Counted from the first letter of the stretch, positions 56,745 to 63,824 are shown. The stretch: DNA of 64,000 bases from Streptomyces hydrogenans (GCF_014656075.1 NZ_BNBS01000001.1:227028-291027); one strand, 5' to 3'. Translations and numbers: made by a program. Notes: generated by a model not told the origin, from the sequence alone.

Positions 56745-56990
56745 CGGCCCAAGACGCGGTGCCTGGTGGGGATGCCCCCCGTAAAGGGGCAGCCCCGGCG
56801 TGGAGCCGAACCGCAGCCGACCACTACCCAGGCAAGGGGGTCGGTCGCCGAGTGGGATCCGGTGGAAATTATGAGCTGGGAGACGTCCTAGTGCCGGTAG
56901 GGGAGGGAGTCCCGACCCCGTAGATCCGTGACCGGCACCTTGAGCGGTCCGGCGCAGGTACACAAAGCCCTACTAAGAGATGGGCTGGGG
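56745..56990 (+). ncRNA. Unassigned structured RNA candidate with pseudoknot
   Basis: No gene occupies 56736-57049. The stretch folds by inspection into nested helices: TGCCTGG (56760)/CCAGGCA (56828); inside it GGGG-A-TGCCCC/GGGGCA-G-CCCC (56768-56796); GCCGACC (56816) pairs with GGTCGGT (56839), crossing the first helix as a pseudoknot. GTGCCGGT (56891)/ACCGGCAC (56931) encloses GGGGAGGG/CCCGACCCC, and AGCCC (56967)/GGGCT (56982) forms a last stem. The motifs do not match tRNA, tmRNA, RNase P or a group I intron core. A stable non-coding RNA or long leader is inferred. Confidence 0.55.
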
Positions 56991-57031
56991 GTTCTCGGTT
57001 TCGCCCTGCATTGATCGCCTGCGTCGTACCT

Positions 57032-57041
57032 ACAACTGAAT
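57032..57041 (+). promoter_or_regulatory. ACAACTGAAT start-associated box, copy 3
   Basis: Identical to copies at 52486 and 54523, and again exactly 8 bases before a start codon (ATG 57050) that has no clear Shine-Dalgarno sequence. Confidence 0.6.
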
Positions 57042-57049
57042 GGATCCGT

Positions 57050-57349
57050 ATGGACGAGGAAGAGAAGCGCGTAGTCGAGAAGTCCTCGAAGCGGAAGAAG
57101 AAGCAGAAGCGGAAGAAGACAGACCCGCCGAAGCAGCTTGAGACGCTGGTGCCGGATCCCGTCACCGCTTCGACGCTCGACCGCCTCGACGCGTGGAAGG
57201 CCGCAGAGAAGCTCCTGCATGAGGCCAAGTGGGGCACGGGCATCGAGGACGAGGTCGTCATCATCCTGCCGTCCAGCGTCCTCGACCTGGCCAACTGGCT
57301 GCTGTACGGGCCAGCGGGGATGTCGTTCGCGGACGGCGGGGACGACTGA
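57050..57349 (+). CDS. Lys-rich phage protein, 99 aa
   Basis: The first ~28 residues are highly charged (MDEEEKRVVEKSSKRKKKQK), a nuclear-localisation-like basic tail probably binding nucleic acid. A helical part follows (STLDRLDAWKAAEKLLHEAK) and an end VVIILPSSVLDLANWLLYGP. The start at 57050 is supported by the ACAACTGAAT box; an in-frame TTG lies upstream. The stop overlaps the primase start (TGATG). Confidence 0.75.
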   Translation: MDEEEKRVVEKSSKRKKKQKRKKTDPPKQLETLVPDPVTASTLDRLDAWKAAEKLLHEAKWGTGIEDEVVIILPSSVLDLANWLLYGPAGMSFADGGDD

Positions 57350-58266
57350 TGTCGCTGCTCGGATACGCCGCGCGGGCGGCCTCCCAGGGGTTCGCGGTCT
57401 TCCCGTGCAACCCGGCCGGCACCGAGAACCCGGAGAAGCCGGGCGAGCTGATCGAGAAGTGGCCGCACCTGATCCAGCGCGGCAAGCCCTACAAGGTCAA
57501 GTGGGGTGACATCGCCACCACCGACATCACGAAGATCACCCAGTGGTGGACGTACTCCCCCGACGCCAACATCGGCGTCGCCTGCAAGCCGTCCGGGATC
57601 CTCGTCGTCGACTGCGACATACCCAAGAAGCAGGGCCTGCTCCGTGACACCCCTTGGGGGTACCTGCATGAAACGCTTGGGCCCCTCGTTGACGGCTCTG
57701 ATGTTCTGCGCGAGATGTGCAGTCGTTACGGTGACGACTACGCGAGATTCGAGCGGACGTATCGGGTCTGTACGGCCTCCCTCGGCCTGCATCTGTACTA
57801 CCGATGGCCCGCGGGGGTTCAGGCGTCTCAGGCGTCGCCTGTCCCTGGCCTGCTGGATATTCGCTGCAACGGGGGCTCGAAGGGCGGGTACGTCCTCGCC
57901 GCCGGGTCGATAACGGCGAAGGGCTCGTACGTCGCCGAGAACGACCTCCCCATCGCCGACGCCCCACCGTGGCTCATCGAGCTGTGCCGGGAGAAGCCGA
58001 AGCCGAAACCGGTGAAGCCGCTGTTCTCCCAGCCCGGCCACACCGCCTACGGCGGCCTGGTCGAGTCCGTCCGCCTCGCACAGGAGGGGAATCGGAACAA
58101 CTGCCTTCTGTGGGCGGCTCGTTCCATGTGCGAGGACGGAGCCACCGAGGAGAAGTGCATCGAACTCCTCGTGCCAGCCGCCATGGAGTGCGGCCTCGAC
58201 GGCGGTGAACGTCAGGCGCTCGCCACCATCCGCTCCGCCTACCGACTGCAAGGAGCCAGGTCGTGA
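57349..58266 (+). CDS. Bifunctional DNA primase/polymerase (PrimPol, N-terminal domain type)
   Basis: The 305-aa protein opens with the PrimPol domain AARAASQGFAVFPCNPAG, ITQWWTYSPDANIGVACKPSG, the metal-binding LVVDCDIPKK (D-x-D) and TASLGLHLYYRW (catalytic His). LLDIRCNGGSKGGYVLAAGS resembles the G-x-GGYVV-x-P-S segment. A linker KPKPKPVKPLFSQPG bears an FSQP motif, and a helical domain follows (GNRNNCLLWAARSMCEDGAT) like the primase C-terminal/RepB part. It synthesises primers for phage DNA replication. Confidence 0.9.
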   Translation: MSLLGYAARAASQGFAVFPCNPAGTENPEKPGELIEKWPHLIQRGKPYKVKWGDIATTDITKITQWWTYSPDANIGVACKPSGILVVDCDIPKKQGLLRDTPWGYLHETLGPLVDGSDVLREMCSRYGDDYARFERTYRVCTASLGLHLYYRWPAGVQASQASPVPGLLDIRCNGGSKGGYVLAAGSITAKGSYVAENDLPIADAPPWLIELCREKPKPKPVKPLFSQPGHTAYGGLVESVRLAQEGNRNNCLLWAARSMCEDGATEEKCIELLVPAAMECGLDGGERQALATIRSAYRLQGARS

Positions 58267-58502
58267 ACACCGTCATCGCCCTGACCGTCGTCATTGTCAT
58301 CGTCGGCGTCACCCTCTACCTCCTGCCGAGCCACTACCCGAGCGGAGGAGAGCTGCCGAAGCGTAAGCCGGGCGATGACGAGGTGATGGTCATCCTCTCG
58401 CAGGGCTACGAGCCGGTGGAGACGCCGTCTGAACCGCCGGCCCCACTCACCTGGGAGGACCACACCCGGAACTGCCGGATCTGCCAAGAGAGGAACCTGT
58501 GA
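58263..58502 (+). CDS. Small single-span membrane protein, 79 aa
   Basis: GTG start overlapping the primase stop. A single N-terminal membrane helix (VIALTVVIVIVGVTLYLL) is followed by a soluble tail with EDHTRNCRICQERNL (C-x2-C at the end). Function unknown. Confidence 0.7.
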   Translation: MNTVIALTVVIVIVGVTLYLLPSHYPSGGELPKRKPGDDEVMVILSQGYEPVETPSEPPAPLTWEDHTRNCRICQERNL

Positions 58503-58681
58503 AACCGAAGATGACCATCCGCATGGTCCGTTGCGCGAAGTGCGGGGGGTGGCACTCCCACTTCTGGTCCACGTCGTCGATCCCACCGCCTTCGTGCGTC
58601 GAGCGGAAGGCGCGCACCTCGGGTCCCAGCTCACCGGCTTGGGCCAGCAAGTTCGTAGAACTCGATGCCTCCGAAGCGTAA
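58499..58681 (+). CDS. Small Cys-rich protein, 60 aa
   Basis: The frame MKPKMTIRMVRCAKCGGWHS carries a zinc-knuckle CxxC...H, with a further Cys later (PPPSCVERK). GTG start, 4-base overlap with the preceding gene. Unknown function; probably zinc-binding. Confidence 0.6.
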   Translation: MKPKMTIRMVRCAKCGGWHSHFWSTSSIPPPSCVERKARTSGPSSPAWASKFVELDASEA

Positions 58682-58877
58682 GACCGCCGGCGAGCTGAAG
58701 GCGGAGGCCGAGGCGGCGATGATCGCCCGCATCCGCGAGTCACTGGTCGACTGGTACCCCGGCAAGTGGGCCGAGGAGAACGCGATAGGACCCGCGTGCC
58801 ACTGCGGCCTGCGAGGGGTGAAGGAGGCGTGCACCCGCCATGGCCCGACCGATACAGACCCTGTGGCTGCCGGGTGA
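58665..58877 (+). CDS. Small phage protein, 70 aa
   Basis: The frame MPPKRKTAGELKAEAEAAMI, then LVDWYPGKWAEENAIGPACH and CGLRGVKEACTRHGPTDTDP. It has a basic helix and a CHC...C...H cluster that may bind zinc. It overlaps genes on both sides (17 and 38 bases), typical of compact phage operons. Confidence 0.6.
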   Translation: MPPKRKTAGELKAEAEAAMIARIRESLVDWYPGKWAEENAIGPACHCGLRGVKEACTRHGPTDTDPVAAG

Positions 58878-59082
58878 CGAGGTCTCCGTCCTCGACTTCG
58901 AGCGGCGCCGGGCCATCAAGCGCGACGGCCGCTTGACCGCCAAGGAGATCCACGTCGTGGTCCTCGTACGTGCGTGTCGCGCTGCGAAGAGCAGCTACTC
59001 GTGGTGGCGCTGTACCTCGAACCAACCTTGCGTGTTCTGCGAAGAGCTGGCCGAGTTCTGCCAGGAGATGCCGAACGGATAG
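58840..59082 (+). CDS. Small phage protein, 80 aa
   Basis: The frame MARPIQTLWLPGDEVSVLDF, then RLTAKEIHVVVLVRACRAAK and SSYSWWRCTSNQPCVFCEEL. Three late Cys (C..C..C) suggest metal binding. Ends 2 bases before the DnaQ-like exonuclease start. Unknown function. Confidence 0.6.
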   Translation: MARPIQTLWLPGDEVSVLDFERRRAIKRDGRLTAKEIHVVVLVRACRAAKSSYSWWRCTSNQPCVFCEELAEFCQEMPNG

Positions 59083-59084
59083 CA

Positions 59085-59843
59085 ATGCCAAACAACTTCA
59101 TAGGTCCACGGATCCTCAGCCTCGACATCGAGACGAGTCCGGTGGTCGCCCACGCGTGGGGTCTGTTCAAACAGACCGTCGCGATCAACCAGATCATCGA
59201 GCATCCCCGAACCATGTGCTTCGCAGCGAAGTGGATGCACGAGAAGAAGGTCCGCTTCTACAGCGAGTTCGAGCACGGCCCGGAGGTCATGTTCCACGCG
59301 GCACACGGGCTGCTCTCCGAAGCCGACGTCGTCATGCACTACAACGGTGACCGCTTCGATCTGCCCAGGTTGAACAGCGAGTTCCTCATCGCCGGCCTAA
59401 GCCCTCCGGCCCCGTACCAGAGCATCGACCTCTTGAAGGTGATGCGGAAGAACTTCGGGTTCCCCTCCAACAAGCTGGCCTACATCACAGACCGGTTGGG
59501 CCTGGAGAGCAAGGTCAAACACTCCGGCCATGACCTGTGGATCCGCTGCCTGGCCAGCGACCCGAAGGCGTGGGCCGAGATGGGCCGCTACAACCGCCGG
59601 GACGTGACCCTCCTTGAAGACCTCTACGAGAAGGTCCGCCCCTGGATCAAGAACCACCCGCACGTCGGTCTCTACACCGGCGAGCCCGACTGCTGCCCGA
59701 ACTGCGGCGGCGTCGACCTCATGCGCCAGGGCTACGCGCTCACGAGCATGGGCCGCTTCCAGCGGTACCAGTGCCGGGGCTGCGGGACCTGGTCCAGAAG
59801 CAGCCGCCGCGAATCCGGCGTCGGCAACACCCAGATCAAGTAG
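59085..59843 (+). CDS. DnaQ-like 3'-5' exonuclease with C-terminal zinc ribbon
   Basis: The 252-aa protein has the RNase H-fold exonuclease motifs ILSLDIETSPVVAHAWG (Exo I, D-x-E), ADVVMHYNGDRFDLPRLNSEF (Exo II, with N-G-x-x-F-D) and EMGRYNRRDVTLLEDLY (Exo III, Y-x3-D). They are arranged as in the proofreading domain of family B polymerases. A C-terminal ribbon (DCCPNCGGVDL...YQCRGCGTW) is added. No polymerase domain is attached, so it may work with PrimPol or another replicase as a proofreader or nucleotide recycler. Confidence 0.9.
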   Translation: MPNNFIGPRILSLDIETSPVVAHAWGLFKQTVAINQIIEHPRTMCFAAKWMHEKKVRFYSEFEHGPEVMFHAAHGLLSEADVVMHYNGDRFDLPRLNSEFLIAGLSPPAPYQSIDLLKVMRKNFGFPSNKLAYITDRLGLESKVKHSGHDLWIRCLASDPKAWAEMGRYNRRDVTLLEDLYEKVRPWIKNHPHVGLYTGEPDCCPNCGGVDLMRQGYALTSMGRFQRYQCRGCGTWSRSSRRESGVGNTQIK

Positions 59844-59851
59844 GAGCCACC

Positions 59852-60130
59852 ATGGCAGCGAACAAGGACCCGTACGTCCGACCGGGCGAGCTGGGCAGCA
59901 ACGAGCTGACCTACACCCTCCGCGTCGTCGCCGACGGCACCAGGACCGTCGTCGAGGTCTACGACACCGCCGACGTGCAGCTCTGGACCAGGCCCGTCGG
60001 TGTCGGCCGGGCGAGGCGCCGCAAGGGAGACCGCCGGGATTCCGGCCTCGGTACCAGCCTTGCCCTGGCCCGCGCCCTCAAGGACGCCTCCGACAACGCC
60101 TTCAGCACCGTCGAGGACGCCATCGGATGA
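59852..60130 (+). CDS. Small phage protein, 92 aa
   Basis: The frame MAANKDPYVRPGELGSNELT, then YTLRVVADGTRTVVEVYDTA, followed by a basic patch RARRRKGDRRDSGLGTS and a C-terminal helix LALARALKDASDNAFSTVED. The beta-beta...helix order recalls a dsRBD-like or DUF1876 fold. Ribosome binding site TAGGAGCCACC. Overlaps the next gene by 4 bases. Confidence 0.7.
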   Translation: MAANKDPYVRPGELGSNELTYTLRVVADGTRTVVEVYDTADVQLWTRPVGVGRARRRKGDRRDSGLGTSLALARALKDASDNAFSTVEDAIG

Positions 60131-60741
60131 CCCGACATCGGCGCCCCCCGCGGCGAGCCCCCTGGTATCTGGGCGGCGCCGTCGTCCTCATCCTCGGCGG
60201 CCTCGGCATGGGGGCGTCGATGGTCCCGATCGGAGACTCGTCATCGCCACCGTCGACTGTCCCTGTGTCTGCCACACCGACTTCACCTTCTTCGCCGCCG
60301 ACTGCCAGCAGTGCGACGGCACCGGCCGTGTCACCTACCCCGACACGGCCCCCGAAGGCTGCGGCGAGTGCACACAGCTCACACCGTGCGCCAACCCGCG
60401 GGCCGGCTGCTACGTCACACCGCCCCGCCTCGCCGACCACGAAGCCCCGCCCTGCTGTCACACACCGGCCCTCTGCGGCGGCCCCCACAAGGACTGCTAC
60501 GACGCCGCCCGCGCCGAAGCCGTCACCGACGCGCTTCTCGTCACCGCCCCCGACGGTGTCACCGACATCGCCTTCCCCGAAGCCGAGCACGAGTGCGACG
60601 CCCCCCACCCCTACTGCTCCCGCGACGGTCACGCCGACCGGTGGTGACGGCGCCACCGTCGTCCGGGGCCGGCGTGGCTGCATGACCCTGACGATCATCG
60701 ACGGCGTCGAGCACTACGGCGCCCCCTTCCCCTGCCCGTAG
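60127..60741 (+). CDS. Signal-anchored Pro/Thr/Ser-rich phage surface-type protein
   Basis: About 204 aa. A basic start and one membrane segment (RRPPRRAPWYLGGAVVLILG) precede a ~130-residue stalk of P, T, S and A (with many TP/SP pairs), then a short terminal domain VRGRRGCMTLTIIDGVEHYG with APFPCP. The N-terminus and C-terminus look genuine, and the start overlaps the previous stop (ATGA). In the stalk, however, codon third positions are less GC-rich than in the overlapping frame 60240-60647, which raises the possibility of a frameshift or dual coding. Confidence 0.6.
   Translation: MTRHRRPPRRAPWYLGGAVVLILGGLGMGASMVPIGDSSSPPSTVPVSATPTSPSSPPTASSATAPAVSPTPTRPPKAAASAHSSHRAPTRGPAATSHRPASPTTKPRPAVTHRPSAAAPTRTATTPPAPKPSPTRFSSPPPTVSPTSPSPKPSTSATPPTPTAPATVTPTGGDGATVVRGRRGCMTLTIIDGVEHYGAPFPCP
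60240..60647 (+). other. Second, Cys-rich protein-like frame overlapping the Pro/Thr stalk
   Basis: In the frame beginning VIATVDCPCVCHTDFTFFAA the codons end almost only in G or C, and the product carries the zinc-finger pattern CQQCDGTGRV, CGECTQL, CANPRAGCYV, CCHTPALCGG, and a stop at 60647. This looks more protein-like than the Pro/Thr stalk in the other frame. It lacks an ATG/GTG near its 5' end (the nearest GTG in frame is at 60000), so it may be reached by frameshift, be a decayed gene, or be coincidence. Confidence 0.35.
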
Positions 60742-60750
60742 GAGGGCGCC

Positions 60751-60945
60751 ATGGCCGCCAAGCAGGGCGAGAGCCACCACAAGGCGAAGCTGACCGAGGA
60801 CGACGTCCGGGAGATGCGAGAGCGGCACGCAGCCGGGGAGAGCATCGAGTCGATCTGGCTGACGACCTTCGTCGACCTCGGTATCGAGTCGTGCTCGACC
60901 ATCGGCTACGCCATCCACCGCAAGACCTGGAGGCACGTCCGGTGA
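60751..60945 (+). CDS. Small helix-turn-helix phage protein (paralogue of 51110-51292)
   Basis: The 64-aa protein runs MAAKQGESHHKAKLTEDDVR through ERHAAGESIESIWLTTFVDL to STIGYAIHRKTWRHVR. It shares the HHKAK entry, V-R-x-x-R helix, an HTH-like centre and the R-K-TW-R-HV end with the protein at 51110. Possibly a DNA-binding regulator duplicated within the phage. Ribosome binding site AGGAGGGCGCC. Confidence 0.8.
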   Translation: MAAKQGESHHKAKLTEDDVREMRERHAAGESIESIWLTTFVDLGIESCSTIGYAIHRKTWRHVR

Positions 60946-61085
60946 TCCGGTTCTTCTTCTGGTGCGTGCTCGGATACGCCGCAGGTCAGACGCTCGCCCG
61001 CTGGGCGGGCCCGTACATCTTCGCCCGCGTCCAGGCCGCCGGCCTTGACGACGCCTGGGACGTCTACGACGAGGAGGTCAGCTGA
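60942..61085 (+). CDS. Small membrane-like protein, 47 aa
   Basis: GTG start overlapping the HTH gene by 4 bases: MIRFFFWCVLGYAAGQTLAR then WAGPYIFARVQAAGLDDAWD. One N-terminal hydrophobic segment and an acidic end (DVYDEEVS). Unknown function. Confidence 0.6.
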   Translation: MIRFFFWCVLGYAAGQTLARWAGPYIFARVQAAGLDDAWDVYDEEVS

Positions 61086-61444
61086 TGCCCGCCAAGATGA
61101 TCGGCACCGGCCGGACCGCCCGTGAGGGCGGCCTGTCCCACGACGGTGTCCACGACTACAACGGCTTCTGCGACATCGAGCCGAAGTGCTGGGCGGTCAA
61201 TGCTGCCGACCAGGTGGTACCGGCCTACGACCCGCCGCCCAGTCACTACGCCACCGAGAACGGCATACAGCCGTGGGACGTCTTCGATGCGTTCGGGCTC
61301 GACAAGAACACGTACCTCGCCTTCGCCGTCAAGTACCTGCTCCGCGCGGGGAAGAAGGACATCGCGCCCTACCTGGACGACCTGATAAAGGCCCGCAACT
61401 ACATCAACAAGGCCATCGAGATGGAGGAGAAGCGCGATGAATGA
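61085..61444 (+). CDS. DUF3310-family phage protein
   Basis: The 119-aa protein has the DUF3310 core: SHYATENGIQPWDVFDAFGL, NTYLAFAVKYLLRAGKK and YLDDLIKARNYINKAIEMEE. DUF3310 (sometimes called a nucleotide-kinase-associated domain) is widespread in phages and of unknown function. TGATG coupling to the preceding gene. Confidence 0.9.
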   Translation: MPAKMIGTGRTAREGGLSHDGVHDYNGFCDIEPKCWAVNAADQVVPAYDPPPSHYATENGIQPWDVFDAFGLDKNTYLAFAVKYLLRAGKKDIAPYLDDLIKARNYINKAIEMEEKRDE

Positions 61445-61673
61445 CGACGTCACCCGCGTCTTCACCGAGGGCGGCACCGTCGCCCACTACCTCGACTTCT
61501 TCCACTCTCCCAACCATGTGGAGACGGAGGCCCTGTGCGGGCGCACCGCGTATCCGGGCCTGTGGCACGGAACGGGTAGCCAGGAAGAGGAGGAGCGGGC
61601 CGCCGACCTGCGGATCTGCACCCCATGCCGGGCGGTCCTCATCCATCGGCGGAACGGATACGTGCCGCAATGA
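61437..61673 (+). CDS. Small Cys/His phage protein, 78 aa
   Basis: The frame MNDDVTRVFTEGGTVAHYLD, then HVETEALCGRTAYPGLWHGT and DLRICTPCRAVLIHRRNG. The ALCG...C-T-P-C pattern is that of the short zinc-finger proteins common in actinophages. ATGA overlap upstream. Confidence 0.7.
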   Translation: MNDDVTRVFTEGGTVAHYLDFFHSPNHVETEALCGRTAYPGLWHGTGSQEEEERAADLRICTPCRAVLIHRRNGYVPQ

Positions 61674-61903
61674 CAGTGGCTTTCAACGACCCCTCCGCAT
61701 GGGGTTACTGCCAGTTCTGCGCATTCATCGTGGGCGTCGACCTTGAGACCCGCCAGATGCTCGCTCACGAACGAATGATCTCGGGGTTCAACAAGAACCG
61801 CTGCTACGGCAGCCTCATGCCTCCGGCGGTGCAGCCTGGCCCGGAGGCGGAGCCGGTCACGTACGAAGAGGTGATCGCTGATGCGATTCGAGGAGATGAG
61901 TGA
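61670..61903 (+). CDS. Small phage protein, 77 aa
   Basis: The frame MTVAFNDPSAWGYCQFCAFI (C-x2-C), DLETRQMLAHERMISGFNKN and EPVTYEEVIADAIRGDE. Possibly zinc-binding (Cys pair plus H and C). It overlaps both neighbours, by 4 and 23 bases. Confidence 0.65.
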   Translation: MTVAFNDPSAWGYCQFCAFIVGVDLETRQMLAHERMISGFNKNRCYGSLMPPAVQPGPEAEPVTYEEVIADAIRGDE

Positions 61904-62123
61904 CCGCCGCTGGCGCATGATCTGGGCCGGGTGGATCGCGTACTTCACGGCGGCCGAATATGCCGCACTCAAGGGGCGCAACCCCAAGGCCCCGTTCTCC
62001 TACTTCATGCGAACGACGCTGGGCATACAGCATTCGCCACTGCACCACCGCGCCGGCCAGGTGGTATTCGGAGCCGGGATCGTCTGGCTTATTTCTCATT
62101 TGTACGAGAGGGGCGACCGATGA
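61881..62123 (+). CDS. Small membrane-associated phage protein, 80 aa
   Basis: The frame MRFEEMSDRRWRMIWAGWIA has an N-terminal hydrophobic/aromatic helix, and the C-terminal VVFGAGIVWLISHLYERG makes a second hydrophobic helix. An ATG six codons later (MSDRRWRM) would remove most of the overlap with the previous gene. Unknown function. Confidence 0.65.
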   Translation: MRFEEMSDRRWRMIWAGWIAYFTAAEYAALKGRNPKAPFSYFMRTTLGIQHSPLHHRAGQVVFGAGIVWLISHLYERGDR

Positions 62124-63223
62124 CGGGTGTCAACGATCCCCGCCGCCGCAAGCAGTGGCAGTACATGAGGGACATCGGCAAGCCGGCCCGGTGCACCGAG
62201 ACGGAGAGGGAGCAGGCACAGGCTCGCATCCTCTTCCTCGGCCGCGAGATCCGGATGTCGGACCGGCAGATCGCCACCGTGTCAGGCGTCGCGGCGACCT
62301 CGATCAGCCGGGTACGGGACGGCGGGGGCATCACCCGCAGGAACTACGACAAGCTCATGGCGGTGCGCCCGGAGCTGCCGGACCTTCGGGGTTCCGTCGG
62401 CAGCGCCGTCGGAGTCGGCCGGCGCGTCGCGGCCCTGCGAGCCATCGGGTTTCCCCTGCGCACCCTGGCAGTCCTGACCCACGCCTCCGAGACCCGCCTC
62501 AGGGCTCTCTCCCTCGGGCACGGCAAGGTCACCCACTACGAGATGACCCAGCGGATCACGGCGGCGTACGAGAAGCTGCACGACGCCGACCCCGTCGACT
62601 ACGGCGTCACACCGGCGGACATCCTCCGGTGCAAAGCCTGGGCGAAGACTCTTGCGCCTCCGACGGCGTGGGACGACGACACCATCGACGACCCGGAGGC
62701 CATCCCTGAGTGGACTGGGGCCTGCGGCAGCGACGAGGGATACCGGATCCACATCCGGGAGGACATCCCGATGTGCGATCCGTGCCGGCGCCTCGTCGAA
62801 CTCGACGGGCCGTCCCAGCGCTTCTCCGGCACGAAGCTGCGCATCCATATGGACCAGACCGGGCTCGACGCACGCCAGGTGGCTGAGCGAGCGGGCGTCA
62901 CTGTCGACTCGGTACGCCGCTGGGCGTGGGGGCAGCGGCGACCGCAGGTCAGGCACATCGAGTCCCTCGCCAGCGTCCTCGACTGCGCCTTCAACGACCT
63001 GATCGAGGGCGAAGACGTCGTCCAGGATCACGACTTCAACCGGGTCAAATTCGCCATGACGTTGGAAGAGAAGGGCCTCAAGTACAAGGCTCTCGCGGCC
63101 CGGATAGGTGTCTCGCACATGGCCGTCTACTACTGGCTGAACGGCAAGAACACCCCGAAGATCCCGAAGATCGTCAGGGCGGCGGAGGAGTTGGGGGTCG
63201 ACTGGAAGGAGTTCTACCAGTGA
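62120..63223 (+). CDS. Phage regulator with two helix-turn-helix regions
   Basis: The 367-aa protein has one HTH-like segment near residue 50 (MSDRQIATVSGVAATSISRV). A middle part (RRVAALRAIGFPLRTLAVLT) resembles the WhiB/HTH-associated actinophage family, with CGSDEGYRIHIREDIPMCDP (Cys pair). Two C-terminal XRE-like HTHs follow: LDARQVAERAGVTVDSVRRW and KYKALAARIGVSHMAVYYWL. It is likely a sequence-specific DNA-binding protein controlling phage genes, probably early/late switching. ATGA coupling with the preceding gene. Confidence 0.8.
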   Translation: MTGVNDPRRRKQWQYMRDIGKPARCTETEREQAQARILFLGREIRMSDRQIATVSGVAATSISRVRDGGGITRRNYDKLMAVRPELPDLRGSVGSAVGVGRRVAALRAIGFPLRTLAVLTHASETRLRALSLGHGKVTHYEMTQRITAAYEKLHDADPVDYGVTPADILRCKAWAKTLAPPTAWDDDTIDDPEAIPEWTGACGSDEGYRIHIREDIPMCDPCRRLVELDGPSQRFSGTKLRIHMDQTGLDARQVAERAGVTVDSVRRWAWGQRRPQVRHIESLASVLDCAFNDLIEGEDVVQDHDFNRVKFAMTLEEKGLKYKALAARIGVSHMAVYYWLNGKNTPKIPKIVRAAEELGVDWKEFYQ

Positions 63224-63462
63224 GCCACATCTGGCGCTCGAAGCGCCGCCGAGAACAGAAGTCCGCCGCAACCGTCTTTGTCGTCCAGAACCAGGGGCGT
63301 CCCGTTGCGAGCACCGACGATGCGGCAGTGGCCCGTGGATACATCCACACCCGCGTGGACATCGGTTTCGCGTACACCACCACGGCCTGGACGACCACAG
63401 GCAAATTCCTCGTGAATGGCCGCTGGTCCGGATGGGAGATCCGGGAGGTGCGCGCGATATGA
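63220..63462 (+). CDS. Small basic phage protein, 80 aa
   Basis: GTG start overlapping the regulator stop. The frame MSHIWRSKRRREQKSAATVF, QGRPVASTDDAAVARGYIHT and TTAWTTTGKFLVNGRWSGWE looks like a small beta-rich fold. Unknown function. Confidence 0.6.
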   Translation: MSHIWRSKRRREQKSAATVFVVQNQGRPVASTDDAAVARGYIHTRVDIGFAYTTTAWTTTGKFLVNGRWSGWEIREVRAI

Positions 63463-63824
63463 GGGTCGAGCAGCGAGTGCAGGTGCGCATCCTGAACGCC
63501 CAGAGGCTGTACTCATACGCCTGGTGGTTCGACCCGACGGCCGGCGAACTGCCTCTCCAGATCGGAGACAAGGTCGAGCTGCCCCCGAACCAGGTTCAGG
63601 AGGAGGGGAGTTCGGGGACAGTCGTCGCCGTCGGCACCAGCTACAAGGGCGAGCTGAAGAGCATCGTCCGACTGCTGTGGAAGGACGGGGAGGGCCCCGA
63701 TTCGTCTTCGGGCTGGACCCTCGTCGAGACCGGGCCGCCGGATGCCCCAGACGGTGGCCTGGCGCTGCGCCGGAAGGACGCCGGCGACATGTGGCTCGGC
63801 TTCGGCGAGGGCGATTACTCATGA
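63459..63824 (+). CDS. Phage protein of unknown function, 121 aa
   Basis: The frame MRVEQRVQVRILNAQRLYSY, YAWWFDPTAGELPLQIGDKV and VQEEGSSGTVVAVGTSYKGE suggests a beta-barrel (SH3/KOW-like) start: QIGDKVELP followed by GTVVAVGTSY is typical of such barrels. Acidic C-terminal part (DAGDMWLGFGEGDYS). Coupled by 4-base overlap upstream and downstream. Confidence 0.65.
   Translation: MRVEQRVQVRILNAQRLYSYAWWFDPTAGELPLQIGDKVELPPNQVQEEGSSGTVVAVGTSYKGELKSIVRLLWKDGEGPDSSSGWTLVETGPPDAPDGGLALRRKDAGDMWLGFGEGDYS

Noticed and set aside
56745..56990. Group I intron or RNase P RNA
   Set aside because: The crossing helices leave only 4 nt where a group I intron needs P8, and no conserved P/Q/R/S or RNase P core sequences are seen. 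There is also no interrupted gene around it.
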